Source: Epithemia pelagica (Eukaryota > Bacillariophyta > Bacillariophyceae > Surirellales > Surirellaceae). Taken from it: 64,000 bases of DNA. How positions within the stretch are numbered: position 1 is the stretch's first letter; every line of letters begins with the position of its first letter. Below, piece after piece: positions 51,233-62,563 of this stretch. The notes under the pieces are model-generated. The model had not been told where the DNA came from and did no database searches. It saw only the letters and a list, made by a program, of their open reading frames with translations. A program made the position numbers and the translations under genes. The stretch spans positions 1,302,001 to 1,366,000 of the forward strand of contig OX337239.1 in assembly GCA_946965045.2 (NCBI GenBank), read 5' to 3'.

Positions 51233-52972
51233 TCAAAGATCAACATCATCGGCATCGTCCAAGTCTTCGACGCCGGACCAAAACGTCGACGGCTCTTGTG
51301 CCTGAACGGCAAAGGCGGGAGGATTCTCCTCTGGTTGTTGTGTTGGTACCGTGGATTCGTCCGTTTGTTCCTCGTTGCCCACTACCTGACGACTGCCTCG
51401 ACTGGCTGCCGCTGTTGTTTCTTGAACCTTGTGCCATACGGTACCGGCTACGGAAGCCGCTCGTTGTTTCAACACTTGTACACCAGCTTGAAGACGTTGT
51501 TTCGACGGCGAATGGGGTTGTGCTTCTTGTAGTTGTGCGCGACTGGCGTCAAGTGCTGAATCGCTGGTGGCAGTGGTCGGATCCATGGAATCGGGAGTGG
51601 ATTCTGCTTCCTGCTCTTGCTGTCTCTGTAGTGCTTGTGCTTCTTGTTCTTGTTTATATTTCAGAGTGTTGCGTTTGTGAATCTGTCGTAGTTCTTCCAC
51701 AGTGGTGGGACCGGCCATGAAATAATCGTATTCCATCCGTTCTTCGACAATTTCCATGACATAAGCAAAGTCAAAGACGGTGACTTGACGTTTTTGTGAC
51801 AATTCCACTACCACAATGGCCACCAAATCCATTGCCACTTCGTGACAGACGAGTAGGGCATGGGGATTGGCGAACATGCGCCAAAAGGGCTTTTGCGACA
51901 AGAGGGCATCCATCCGATCCACAGTTTTACTGAGCATGAGAAATTTAGCCATCATGTCCGTTATATTGATACAAGTCAAGGCCAGAGGCAACACACTGGC
52001 CTCACCTCCTGGAACAAAGCGAGCCACCGTCACTGGACAGGATTCCACCAAGTGCACCAGGAGTGCCAAACTCAAGATACCACCGGATCGGAAATCCGTC
52101 ACTGGATCATCCTGTTGAAAACCCAATCGAGTCACCCAATACGAATGGGGTACGGGTGCACGAAAGGGCTGTGGTCCTGAGGGTTGTGACTGAGACTGTG
52201 CCGCCTCGGTTTCATCCACATCCTTTTTCTCTTCATGAGGAGTGTCTCTAGGATGACCGGGTTGCCCTTGTTTGAGCGCAGCCGTACTATCCAGATCCGT
52301 GGCATCCTGTGCAGTGCTTGTAGTTGTACTGCCACCTTCAAATGCTGGTGCGTGTTTCGTCGTTTGTGATTCATGGTTGGGAGAATTGGGACCATTGTCC
52401 ATTAATAAATCAACAGTTTCTCCATAGGGTTTCAGAGCACCAGAGATCCACAATCGAGCCAACAAATTTTGATAACTAATTACCATTTTGCCCGTTTCTA
52501 CAATTTGATGGCGGTTGGTCCACCAGGGCATATCCAAAACGGCTTGTTGCGCTGGTGTTCCTTGATAGGGCCGACTCAGTGTCAATCCAGGACGACACGC
52601 CGTATGTAGCAATTGCCGATACATCAACACTTGACTGGCCACATGCTTGTCCGGCAAGGTATATTTGCGAACCGTCCATGATTGCACCGTTTGTTTCGTC
52701 GATTGCAACAAGGATCCTGCCCATTGGGAAGCAGCGCGTGAAATTTGTTGCGTAGATTTGGCATTGGTCTGATCCTCCGATTCAGCAAGTCCATTGCTGT
52801 TTGGTGGCGCCAAGCTATTGCTCGAACTTCGCCGCCAGGACGACGAAGACTGTCGTTTCATCGCAGCGGTGGTCGAGGATGCTAGACACAAGCTGCTGCT
52901 ATTGCTGCTTGCGGTGGTATCAACCAGGCCCGAACACTGCGTGACAGCTTGTTCCCAGACACTGGACAACAA
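51233..52972 (-). CDS. ELMO domain-containing protein
   Basis: The product has 579 residues in one exon. HSYWVTRLGFQQDDPVTDFR (about 275-300) followed by GGILSLALLVHLVES is the hallmark of the ELMO/CED-12 domain, which works with small GTPases (GEF or GAP roles) in cytoskeleton and membrane traffic. The domain ends near EIVEERMEYDYFMAGP (about 415). A Ser-rich N-terminus and a Gln/Glu-rich, partly coiled-coil C-terminus flank it; the last residues are acidic (DLDDADDVDL). The family and fold are clear; the specific GTPase partner is unknown. Confidence 0.85.
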   Translation of the reverse strand: MLSSVWEQAVTQCSGLVDTTASSNSSSLCLASSTTAAMKRQSSSSWRRSSSNSLAPPNSNGLAESEDQTNAKSTQQISRAASQWAGSLLQSTKQTVQSWTVRKYTLPDKHVASQVLMYRQLLHTACRPGLTLSRPYQGTPAQQAVLDMPWWTNRHQIVETGKMVISYQNLLARLWISGALKPYGETVDLLMDNGPNSPNHESQTTKHAPAFEGGSTTTSTAQDATDLDSTAALKQGQPGHPRDTPHEEKKDVDETEAAQSQSQPSGPQPFRAPVPHSYWVTRLGFQQDDPVTDFRSGGILSLALLVHLVESCPVTVARFVPGGEASVLPLALTCINITDMMAKFLMLSKTVDRMDALLSQKPFWRMFANPHALLVCHEVAMDLVAIVVVELSQKRQVTVFDFAYVMEIVEERMEYDYFMAGPTTVEELRQIHKRNTLKYKQEQEAQALQRQQEQEAESTPDSMDPTTATSDSALDASRAQLQEAQPHSPSKQRLQAGVQVLKQRAASVAGTVWHKVQETTAAASRGSRQVVGNEEQTDESTVPTQQPEENPPAFAVQAQEPSTFWSGVEDLDDADDVDL

Positions 52973-53756
52973 CGAAGAGGAAGAAGAGGACGACGGGGGC
53001 GACGACGATACAACGGTGGTGGTGGAGGACGGAATTTTGGTTGTGGTTGTCGAAGTAGAAAGAACGGATGTTACAGTGTCGGTAGGATAAGATTTTCCTT
53101 CGACGCAGATAGCACTGATGGTATCTTAGAGCATTCTTTTGACAATATCGTCGATCGTCGTCCTTGTTCGACTCTTTGGAGTGTTCTTGATGCTTTCCAA
53201 CTTTTCCAACACAACTTGTCCGCTTGTTGGCAATTCGCGAAATGACACTTCGTTGCTGGTTTCTGGCCTGCTGGCTCGGCGCCTGCAATTCCTGCTTGCA
53301 GATGTAGCAAGCATGCCAGTCCCTGGCGAGCCATAATGCGCCAGCGTGTGCCATGTCCAACGCGCAGCGACTTAAGTCCGTAAAATCTATTGGTAGAGCC
53401 ATAGCTACCTAATGGTCTCCACCTCAAGCTCTCTATCTCTGTTGCCTTATCAACTTGGGACGAGAACGAGGGTCTCTAGAGGACCAGTTCCTTTCTTTTG
53501 TGCATATCGACCATTTGAGGTGCTTCTAGAGGTACAGTTTGTCAATGAAGGATCTGTTGGCAGTGGCCCTTTCTAGGAGTACGAAGATACGACCCAACAG
53601 CCAACAGCATCCCAGTTATGCGAGGCAATTTCGCGTCAAGAAGTTCCTTGCAACACTCTTCGGGTATAATTATCTTTTCTCTCTGCAATCACATGCGATC
53701 AAAACCTTGTGAGCGAGAAGAAACGTGAATATGATTTGGCTTTCAGTCATAGATCC
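52973..53756. other. Intergenic, no supported gene
   Basis: The 5' flank of the ELMO gene and 3' flank of the exonuclease gene. A small purine-rich patch lies near 52975-53000. No gene or RNA is evident. Confidence 0.5.
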
Positions 53757-56150
53757 TCAAAAGGGAACATTTTCATAATCTTGTGGTTTGGGAACCGTTG
53801 CCTTGGGACGACGACGATGATAGCTAGACTTTTTGGTCGTTGGAGTGAAGTCCGTGTTTTCCTGGATTGAATCGTCCTGGACTGACTCAAGTTTGGACAA
53901 GAGATCTTGAAAGGTTTGTTGAATTTGTCGAAATCCTAATTCTTGATAAAAGGCCAGAATGCGATTTGCATTGACGGGTTGCATGCGAAGGTCATTGACC
54001 GATTGCTCAAACGTTTGCGACAGTGCCTGGGCCAAGTTGTTGTCGTCTACCGTATCACTCTCAGTGCCTCCATGATTTGTCGGCAGCGTGACTTTTAATT
54101 TTTGCCAGGGAATGTGACATTTCAAGTCCACGAGATGACGGGACAAGCGTGCGTCTGCAACATGGGCTTCCAGGTTTGCTCGTCGCTTTGGTTGGGGAAT
54201 CATGTGCAAATTCTCCAACAAACCTTCGAGGGAACCAAATTCGTTCAGCAATTGTGCGGCAATCTTAGGACCAATACCAGGTACACCAGGAACATTATCC
54301 GAAGCATCGCCCGCCAAGGCCAAGAGATTTCCCAGTTGAGTGGGAGCCACGCCCCATTTTTCCTGTACCTCCTTGTGTGTCGTACGGGCCATGGTCATGG
54401 GATCCATCATGTGAATGCAACCACCGTGTTGCTGGTCTTGTTCTTGTTCGTGTGTCGTGACAAGTTGCATCAAGTCCTTATCGGCGGACAACAAATAGGT
54501 ATCCGTACCGGCTTCGTAGCACCAGGTGGCCAAGGTTGCCATGACATCGTCCGCTTCGTATCCTGGAGCTTCGATTTGGACCAATCCATAGGCTCGACAA
54601 GCTTGGCGGACCAAATCAAACTGAGGCTCCAAATCAATGGGCAACTCTGGACGATTGGCCTTGTAGTCGGGATACATTTCTCGACGAAAGGTGGGAGCGT
54701 CTTTGGAATCAAATACCATGACTATTCGGGGACATACAAAAGAAGAAGAAGGAGACGATGGATCATTGGAGTTGGCTGTTGTCCTTGCCAGAGAGGGCGA
54801 GAACAACAATCGATTCAAGGTATTGCAAACACCTAAGACGGCCCCAGTTGGCATGCCGTCGGGAGCTCTATGTAGAGCGGGCATGCCATGATAGTTACGA
54901 AAAATCAGGGCCGAGGCATCCACCAACAAGAGCGGATCTGTGGGGACCATGGTGGTGGTGGCTGATGATGATGGTGCTGTAACTGGTCCTTCGTCCCCTA
55001 GAGTCTCAGTGGCGGTTTCCTGGTCTTGTCCAGTCACTTGTGGTTTGGTAAAGAGGGACGAAACGTGACGGCCTTCTTCTACAATCTTTTCTTGCGTCTT
55101 TCGTTTGCGCAGTTGGTACTTGATGCTTCGATACTCCAGAATCAGTTCCGCCATGCGATGATGGCCTGTCGATGCCATGGCTTGTAAGGTTGCCTTGTCC
55201 GTAGGGCCTGCTTTGCCTTCGTACAAAACTTTAGCCACTTGTTGAGGCGAATTGATATTGAATTCCACGTTCTTGTGTTGTTGGAAAATATCGGCCTGGC
55301 ATTGTTCCAAGTCCTTTTCCAACTCCTCCTGTGAGCGCAAGTGTACGGGCAATTTTTCATCTGGCGTGTTGTTCTCCGACCAGGAAGACGGCTTTGGTCG
55401 TGAATTGGTACTGGGGGAAATCGCATTCAAAACGGCAGGAGACGGTTTCATTTCTTCCTTTTCGAGTTCTTCATGTTCAAACGAGGGCCCTCGTGGCTCA
55501 CCCACCATGGACGAAGTAGAGGCTCGATTGCTGGACACGTCATCTTCATAGTTAAAACCATGTGTTTCTTGGTCCACCAAGTTCCAATAGGCTAGTTCTG
55601 CTTCTTCCTCTTCTTGTGTTTGTTGTGGCGGCTGCTGCTTTTCGTGAATGGTACTTGGAGAAACCAGTTTGGTCTCATCCATCAAAATGGAGGGAGGCAA
55701 GGGTCGCTCGTTGCGTGCTTCCGTAGACAGGCCTTTGCTGTTGTTGTCACCATTTCGCTGTCGTGGTGCTACTAAATCATTCACACTGTAACACTCGTGT
55801 CGGGGTCGTTGGTTCGCCCAAACGTTTCGATACGAAAACGATCGGCCCGCATTCCTGTTGTTGTTACCACTGGACGATGTATATCTTCGTTGGGGCGAAG
55901 AAGACCACAACCGGGTTATGGAAATGTCTGCAGTCCGTGTTATTCGAGGAGAAATATCGTTTTTGCCATGAAAGATGCTTTGTCTTTGCCGTTGGATCGT
56001 CCTTGTGGCTGTCGTCGTCGTAAATGCCAACGCTCCTCTTGGTATCAGCAGTCCTCCTCCATGTTTGGTTCCTCGCATCGTTCCAGCACCAAACAAGGAA
56101 GAAAAAGAAGACGAGACCCAGAACAGCGCCGCCGTCACGGTGCCGGCCAT
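53757..56150 (-). CDS. Organelle-type 5'-3' exonuclease (Pol I N-domain family)
   Basis: The frame is open from 56378, but the Met at 56150 begins MAGTVTAALFWVSSSF, a signal peptide, and GALAFTTTT follows as a plastid cleavage-like site; this gives 797 residues. A long Ser/Gln-rich linker precedes the exonuclease domain in the C-terminal half: LLLVDASALIFRNYHG, MVFDSKDAPTFRREMYPDYK, GYEADDVMATLA, LLSADKDLMQLV and GDASDNVPGVPGIGPKIA. These are the metal-binding Asp/Glu motifs and H3TH motif of the FEN/Pol I 5'-nuclease family. No polymerase domain follows. A role in plastid DNA replication or RNA-primer removal is inference. Confidence 0.85.
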   Translation of the reverse strand: MAGTVTAALFWVSSSFSSLFGAGTMRGTKHGGGLLIPRGALAFTTTTATRTIQRQRQSIFHGKNDISPRITRTADISITRLWSSSPQRRYTSSSGNNNRNAGRSFSYRNVWANQRPRHECYSVNDLVAPRQRNGDNNSKGLSTEARNERPLPPSILMDETKLVSPSTIHEKQQPPQQTQEEEEAELAYWNLVDQETHGFNYEDDVSSNRASTSSMVGEPRGPSFEHEELEKEEMKPSPAVLNAISPSTNSRPKPSSWSENNTPDEKLPVHLRSQEELEKDLEQCQADIFQQHKNVEFNINSPQQVAKVLYEGKAGPTDKATLQAMASTGHHRMAELILEYRSIKYQLRKRKTQEKIVEEGRHVSSLFTKPQVTGQDQETATETLGDEGPVTAPSSSATTTMVPTDPLLLVDASALIFRNYHGMPALHRAPDGMPTGAVLGVCNTLNRLLFSPSLARTTANSNDPSSPSSSFVCPRIVMVFDSKDAPTFRREMYPDYKANRPELPIDLEPQFDLVRQACRAYGLVQIEAPGYEADDVMATLATWCYEAGTDTYLLSADKDLMQLVTTHEQEQDQQHGGCIHMMDPMTMARTTHKEVQEKWGVAPTQLGNLLALAGDASDNVPGVPGIGPKIAAQLLNEFGSLEGLLENLHMIPQPKRRANLEAHVADARLSRHLVDLKCHIPWQKLKVTLPTNHGGTESDTVDDNNLAQALSQTFEQSVNDLRMQPVNANRILAFYQELGFRQIQQTFQDLLSKLESVQDDSIQENTDFTPTTKKSSYHRRRPKATVPKPQDYENVPF

Positions 56151-56378
56151 TCGTTTTCTTTTACTGCGGTTCCTCTTCTTCTTTGGATGGATCTTTTGTA
56201 CTACTGGAGAATAATTCTTGATGAATAAAGAAGAATCCAAAAACTTTGTCCTTCGTTTTGGGGCCTTGTTCTGTGTAATGAGACCTTGCCAAAGAGCAGC
56301 AAAACAAGGATGGAGCAGCAACAACCACTGGGGAACTGCCATGGGCAGCAATGGCATTGCATCGGTATCTGTTTTCAT

Positions 56379-56824
56379 GCTTTGAGGGGAACTCCATTGG
56401 AATTGGAATCGGAGCGGAGTACTTTCAGGTAGTTTATGAGACTATCTGGAACTATTACGGCAATATAGGCAGAGTCTGACACTTTCTGCTCTGACTTTCC
56501 ATATTCGAGTGGTCGCGCTTACAGAGCGCGTCGCTACCCCACAGTACCGTGCAACTGGAGTATAATGTATGAGCCCCGTAATATTATGAAATGGGGGGGT
56601 GTTGCCCCAAAATGTGATATATGTATGTTCAGTCGCCAATTGGTCGACCGTGCTTTCCCTCCCATCAGACGATGACATCAGTCTCGCAAAGTCAGGATTG
56701 TGCACACAGCAAATGCAAATGTTGTGTTCACCACCACCTCCAACCTCCAACTTGGTCCATCAACAATCAATCTCAACACAAAACGAGATCCACACGAGAC
56801 AACCCAAAATTGATCATTGTGACC
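56379..56824. other. Intergenic, divergent gene starts
   Basis: This region separates the minus-strand exonuclease gene from the plus-strand one-helix gene. It has a C-rich patch at about 56733 and no evident gene. The upstream in-frame codons from 56621 lack signal-peptide character and are treated as leader. Confidence 0.5.
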
Positions 56825-57385
56825 ATGGTTTCACGGCATTGTTATCAGTTGTTGCAGCTTTTGGTTTTGTTGGGACTGATCACGGCCGTGATGGCCTTTG
56901 CTCCCCAACCCATGTCGTCCACTCTCGCGAGACGAAACTCGTTGACTCGGTTTGGAGCTGCCTCCTTTGATGACGAAGAAGACGAAGCCAGTGAGGAAGC
57001 AAGTGATGAGACTCCTCGCAATCCCGATCGTCCCGAATTGCCCGAATTAAAGGGTGATTTTGATTGGGATGCCAAATTTGCCAGTGATGAAGATTGGATT
57101 GTGGACAGTGTTCCGGGCAAGATTGTCTTGAATGAATTGGAATTGGCGGAACAGGTCACGGCCTTGACCAAATTAGAAGAAACCTGGCGAAAGCAAACCT
57201 TGGTGGAAGAATACGAAGCATCGCAACAAGTGGGATTTGTAGAAGGGGCCGAATTGGCCAATGGACGATTCGCCATGTTCTTTATTGTCACTGGACTCTT
57301 GACGGAATATTGGACGGGATATTCGCTTCCACAACAAGTGGAAGAAATGTTGCGCGTTCTGGGCTTTATCGGCTTTGAGACCTAA
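56825..57385 (+). CDS. One-helix LHC-like (HLIP/SEP-type) plastid protein
   Basis: The start at 56825 (accATGg context) gives 186 residues. MVSRHCYQLLQLLVLLGLITAVMAFAPQP is a signal peptide joined to the diatom FAP motif (shown here as context, cleavage between A and F). An acidic stretch follows. The single membrane helix carries ELANGRFAMFFIVTG, the chlorophyll-binding ExxxxRxAM signature. With one helix, it resembles high-light-inducible or stress-enhanced proteins rather than three-helix FCPs. It probably sits in the thylakoid with a photoprotective or assembly role. Confidence 0.85.
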   Translation: MVSRHCYQLLQLLVLLGLITAVMAFAPQPMSSTLARRNSLTRFGAASFDDEEDEASEEASDETPRNPDRPELPELKGDFDWDAKFASDEDWIVDSVPGKIVLNELELAEQVTALTKLEETWRKQTLVEEYEASQQVGFVEGAELANGRFAMFFIVTGLLTEYWTGYSLPQQVEEMLRVLGFIGFET

Positions 57386-58056
57386 ACTGTTGGAAAGCAA
57401 CTGGAACGTGGTCGGGGGGTTGGGTTGGTAATGGACATGGTGTTTGTACAACAGGACTGTGCAAAAACTCCCAAATAACCAAACAGCAAAGGAGAAGCAA
57501 GATAAAGAAGTATACCATGACAAGGAAAACAAGAAACAGAACAAGCGACAATAAATTTGAAAGAAAGAAAAACAGGGAAGTCATCTGATGATACTATACA
57601 AACGGACACGGTCGTCCGGAATGGAATAAAATGCATAGGAACCCTTACAAGGTAACCCTTGTAGGAGTTACCACACTCTACATTAGATTCAATCCTCAAT
57701 TTTCCTATATCTTTATGTGCTACGGCATTCTGCTTGGGTTTGTCGGAATCGTTCGTCTTCAACAAACGGGCAATGGCCTATCGGGAGAAAAACTATTTGC
57801 TGGCTGCTGGAACAATAGATGTACTGGCAAGCAATGATAAGCAGTACCACGTTCATTCTTCGTCCTTCTACGCAAAAGAGCACGAGAAACAGTATCTTTT
57901 CTACTGGGATTCGGAAAAAATGACCAATGAGAAATGAGAAATAAAAAAATCCTTATGAACTTAAAATCAAGTGGTTCATCCCCACGCACCTCTAGAACCC
58001 CAATACAGTTTTCATCTGATATGATACAAAAAGTTTATGGAATTTCCATCTCTCCC
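57386..58056. other. Intergenic, convergent 3' ends
   Basis: AT-rich spacer between the convergent one-helix and DUF6824 genes. It has several A-rich patches (57930-57960) that could act in 3' end formation. No gene is seen. Confidence 0.5.
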
Positions 58057-60612
58057 TCACACTTCTTGTTCCTCTTGTTGAATAAACAAGTCGTCCATGG
58101 TATTACTGAGATCCGTAATATCTGACATGATGGACAAATGAGATTGATTGGACACGGATCGTCCCGGTGTTCGGCGCGGAGGAGACCGATGAGAGGAATG
58201 ATGATGAGCAATATGATGATGATGATGATGATGGTTGTGATGATGATAGGGATGGAGGTGATACATGCCATTGTGGTTGTTATTGTTGTTGTTGTCATTG
58301 GAGAGGCCGACCAATTCGTGCTCATCGGCATCGTCATCATCCAGTGCATCATCCAGTGGTGTCAGGTTGGAAAATACACTGTAGGACGTGGAATGCAAGG
58401 AGGTTGATCCTTGCAAGGACGTTGCACCATGTATGGAGGACATGGTCGTTTCAGCGTCCAAACTCATCAAACTCGCATCCATACCACTTCGATGACGTTC
58501 CACACCGCGTTGTGGTTGTTGATGCGACAATGATTGTTGTTGTTGTTGTTGATGATGATGATGATGATGTTGCTGTTGTTGGGGATGACTCATTCGTCCC
58601 CACGAAGTGGCCGAAAAGGTTCGTTTGGGACTCTTGCGGAACGGAGGGTGAGGCTGGTGGTAAGGAGTATACTGAGGCGACTGTAGTTTCTTCAAGCATG
58701 GAGCTGCGTCTCCCTCTCCTCCTCTCTTGATGGCTGTTTTATCCCGCTCCTGTTCCCAATCATCCTCCAAGTCCGAGTCCTCTTGTGCCATGTCGCCCTG
58801 CCCTCCTCCTTCGGGATGCCGGGCATGGCTCGTATCGTGTCGTACCCCTTCTTGTTGTCGTAGTTTTTGTCGTCTCGGACCCACTGGGGTAGGACTTTGA
58901 AGGAAATGGTCCGCATTGGAAAAGACGTCTGGAGCATAGTGACTCTTTTTGGTGTGAAAACTGTGGTCATCCTCGTCTTGTACAATCGTGTCTTCGTCGT
59001 CTTCTTCATTGTGGTCCATGCGGAGGTGGTGTTCCGCGTCGGGGGATGGTGACGGAGAGGGTTCGTACATGTGTGTGGCAATATACTCTTCCAATCGTTG
59101 TTGGTAATCCTCCAAGAGCGTATCTTTGGTGCTGCTGCTTCGTTCCAGTTCCTGTTGGGAGTGGTTCCTGTGGTGGTCTCCTCGAGTATGATTATTATCA
59201 TGATGATTACGACGAGGTGACGGGACACGTCCCAGAGAAGGAGTCGCCGCCGCCCAATGGCGTGCCGTAGAAGCGCTCGAGTAGTGGGCCCGTGGTTCGA
59301 CCGTTCCTGGTTTGGGTGGGGGAACGGGGGCTCGGTCTTGTTTGGTACTACTCGGTTTCGTTGTTGGAGTAGTAGTACCACTGCGGTTGGGTGGCATGGC
59401 AGGAGATGCACCCGTCGTCGTCCGGGTGGTGGTGGTGGTGGTTGTGGTTCGTGTTGTGGCAGGGGTGCCTGGAGGTTTGGGAGAGGGTTTGGATGGGACA
59501 ACACTATGATTTTGTGAAGGAGGAGACGACAAACTGCACTGATACAAAACCCCTTTTTCCGGGCTGTGGATTCGAGTACCAAGAGAGGTTTCCATGTCTG
59601 TTTCTTCGTGTTGTTGTTGTTCGTCGTCGTCCGACATTTGCACGGCGACCGAAGCAGGGGACACGGCAGCCACTTGGGAGGCGGAGGAAGATGACAACAA
59701 GGGACGGCGAGAAGACATGGTGGTGGTGGTAGGAGAAGCGGTACTACGGGGACCATATCGAGCATGGTGTTGTTGTTGGTGTTGATGGTGTTGCGAATCC
59801 GTGTATGGGTCATGCTCCTGTGTTGGTTTCGTTTGGTCTTGGTGAACCGACGCAGCCGTTTGGACTGACGAGGAGGAAGGAAGGGTTGGTGTTGTTGGTG
59901 TTGTCGTCGTTGTCGTTGTCGTTGTCGTTGTTGTGGATGTGGACGTGACGGGAGTGCAACTTCTCGTGGGCTGGTTCTTCGGTTCCATTGAGTGGTGATT
60001 GTCGCTGGTGCGGCGGCTGCGGCTGTTTGTGTCAAGGGCAGAGGAGGAGGAGGACGACGACATGTGTGGAACAAAGGGTGGCTGTCCATGCTGTGGTGGT
60101 GGTGACGGTGGACCTCGAGGATGGGTCGTGGTGTGCGACGAACCATGGTGTGAGGAGGGCTCATGGTACGTGTGAGAGTGAGAGGACGCATGTGGTGGTG
60201 GCGGATACCAAACGGCAGGAGGGTAATAGGGCGAATAATACGCATGAGGGGAGGGTGCGACCGGCATGGAATACGAAGGTGGGTATGGCTGGTGGTGTGG
60301 TGCATGCGGATCGGCTGGAGCTGGGTGGTGATGATGAGGAGGATGCTGATGAGGATGATGATACAACTGCGAAGGAGGAGGAGGAGGATACGAAGAGGGC
60401 GAAGTCCTGTTGCTTCCTCGATATACGGCCCCCTGTGGTCCTCCTCCAAAGTGGGGTGGATAGGAAGCATACGAATGGTGATATGCTGCGTCGGCAGTGT
60501 CCTCGAGATGTTGTCGTTCTGGCTGTTGTTCTTTGGTGTCGGTACCTCCACTTTGCGGTTCGGCTGGTTGCCATGAGTGTGGCAAACGTGATTGTCGTGC
60601 TTCGTGTGATCG

Positions 60613-60692
<80 letters not shown>

Positions 60693-61371
60693 GCTGTTGT
60701 TGTTGGGTGTGTGCCAGTCGCTCCGTTTGTTGTTCTCGTTGTTCTTGTTCCAGTTCGAGTTGTTGTTGTTGTTGCTGTTGCTGTTGTCGAATCAGCTTCA
60801 TGCCCTGTTGTGTGGTTTGATCTTGTTCGTGTCGCAATTGTTGCAAATAGGGCAGTACATCAGGTGTTCGTTCCCGCAAACATTGCGATGCCTTGGCTTG
60901 TGCCTTGGTATTACCGACATCGTACCAGAGAATTTGGCGAGTCGTTGTGGTGGTGGTTGTGGTTGTAGTTGTAGTTGTCGTCTTGTGGTTTGGAGGAGTG
61001 TGGTCGTCGTTCGATTCCTTGCGGGCCAAGAATCGTCCACCATGTTGGACCCGCCAAATGCGTACGACTTGTTTGGCCACCTTGGGTTTGTCCACCTTGG
61101 ATGCCGCCAAGTATTGTTTCTTGTGTTGTTGGACCAATTGGCGAAACTGAATGTTCCCCACGTGGTTGTTGCTCGCACCTCCTCGTCCCAACAAGACATC
61201 GGTTTCACGCAAGGTGGTAATACAATCCCATGGTTCTTCTTCTTCTTCATTGTCGTTGTTGTTGTCCTTGTCGTTGTCTTTTTGGTGGTGTTTGCCTTGT
61301 GGGTCGGTGCGACGAGACGTGTCATTGTTGAGATGCTTCATTTTTTCGTTCGAGTTCTTCAATAAGACCAA
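58057..61371 (-). CDS. Large DUF6824 protein with polyglutamine tract
   Basis: The product has 1,104 residues in one exon. The N-terminus holds the domain: TDVLLGRGGASNNHVGN, then FRQLVQQHKKQYLAASK, KVAKQVVRIWR, GGRFLAR and YDVGNTKAQAKASQCLRE. A run of about 14 Thr separates the last two parts. Residues about 220-255 are a Gln run of more than 30 (CAA repeats, 60613-60710). Further Pro/His, Ser and Thr-rich segments follow, with acidic stretches (about 720-870). The domain is the same as in 43438-45324 but lies at the opposite end of the protein. The function is unknown; intrinsic disorder suggests a regulatory role. Confidence 0.8.
60613..60710. repeat. (TTG)n microsatellite encoding polyglutamine
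   Basis: A nearly pure TTG tract on the plus strand encodes about 30 consecutive Gln on the minus strand. Such tracts change length easily. Confidence 0.9.
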
Positions 61372-62563
61372 TCAATCAATCAATCAATTCGAAAGATTCG
61401 ACAGATACCCGATCGAGAGGCAACCAAGAAAGTTTGGGACACCCAAAGAGAGATTGATGATCAAGCTGCACTCTACTCTTACACCAATCAATCCTTCAGA
61501 TTCAGGACACTGGATTGCCCCACAGTTTGAACAGAAAAGATGCTTCCCCTCTCTCCCCTACGAGTAGAGCATGTTGTCTGCGAAAAAGGAACTGCAAACT
61601 GTTAAGCGCCACACGGGACACAGAGACAAGACCTACCGATGGAACTTGAAGCAAAGTTGGTTGGTTGCATTGTTTCTTAGAGAGAACGCGTTGCGATTTT
61701 CCCGTGGTCGTTCCTGTTCTGCAAAGGTTCACTTTTTATTTCTTATTGGAGTAGGATTTCGCCTCCCTAACTCTATACCTAGCTATGCAGGTAGTTCGTC
61801 TCACATTTTTATTTTACAGTAGAATTTTATTGTAGAGCCGGGAAGTAGTAATCGTGCGATTCGCGCGACATCATGGGTGAACCGTGTAAGGAAAATTATG
61901 TCGTTGCGACATCCCAACTCGTAATAAAACCGGGCGGTAGTCACTACCTACACATCTCTAGATATAAAGTAAGCAGATTACTCCCCTGTGTTTTCTCACT
62001 CCTTCCTCGTCGGGCGCCCGGCTTGTCGGGAGAATGACTCGACGGGCATATGTCTTGTCGGGCATGCGCCCTCCTCGAACATATGCCCTCATCGTCATTC
62101 TACCCTCCGCGCCGGGCGACCCTCCTCTAAAGGACTGAAACACCGTGAAGTAGTCTTACTACCGGCCCGGCTTGCGCCGTCCCCCAATTCAAAATGTGGA
62201 TGGGGACGGGGGATGCATACTTGGTATTATTGTAGGGGGCGAATCATGGAACGTCTACCGACTCCTCTCTTTGTAAGTAAAAGGTACCGACATCCCTTTA
62301 CCGACACTTCCTCTCCTGTAGGTACAAGATCCATCACAATGACGTTTGTTCGCGTCGAATCTGTGATGTTTCTGACGCATTTACTACCATGATCCATGAT
62401 AGCAGAAAAGTTGCTCATTCGTCTCTTTTTTTGCTGGTCTGGTTTGTGCTGGTTGGTGAGTCATTCGAGATCTGTTGTGTCGATTGTCTCCCTCTCTCTC
62501 CAGAGACACACGCCACCACGTGCCTTGGAGATTGCACAAAAAATCTACATTGCACTGGAAACC
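61372..62563. other. Intergenic with a long hairpin
   Basis: Contains the inverted repeat at 62008-62122. Several direct caatcaat repeats lie at 61369-61390. An in-frame leader (62396-62563) precedes the DUF4079 start but has no signal-peptide start. No other gene is visible. Confidence 0.5.
62008..62122. repeat. Imperfect long inverted repeat (hairpin)
   Basis: The left arm (62008-62052) includes cgggcgcccgg and cgggcatatg; the right arm (62080-62122) includes catatgccc and cgccgggcg. The arms are about 43-45 bases, with a 27-base loop that is itself partly palindromic (gggcatgcgccc). It may be a transposon remnant, a cruciform or a transcript hairpin. Confidence 0.65.

Noticed and set aside
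58692-60968. Long plus- and minus-strand frames over the large DUF6824 gene
   Set aside because: They are shadows of the low-complexity coding sequence; the polyQ tract gives polyleucine and polycysteine in other frames.
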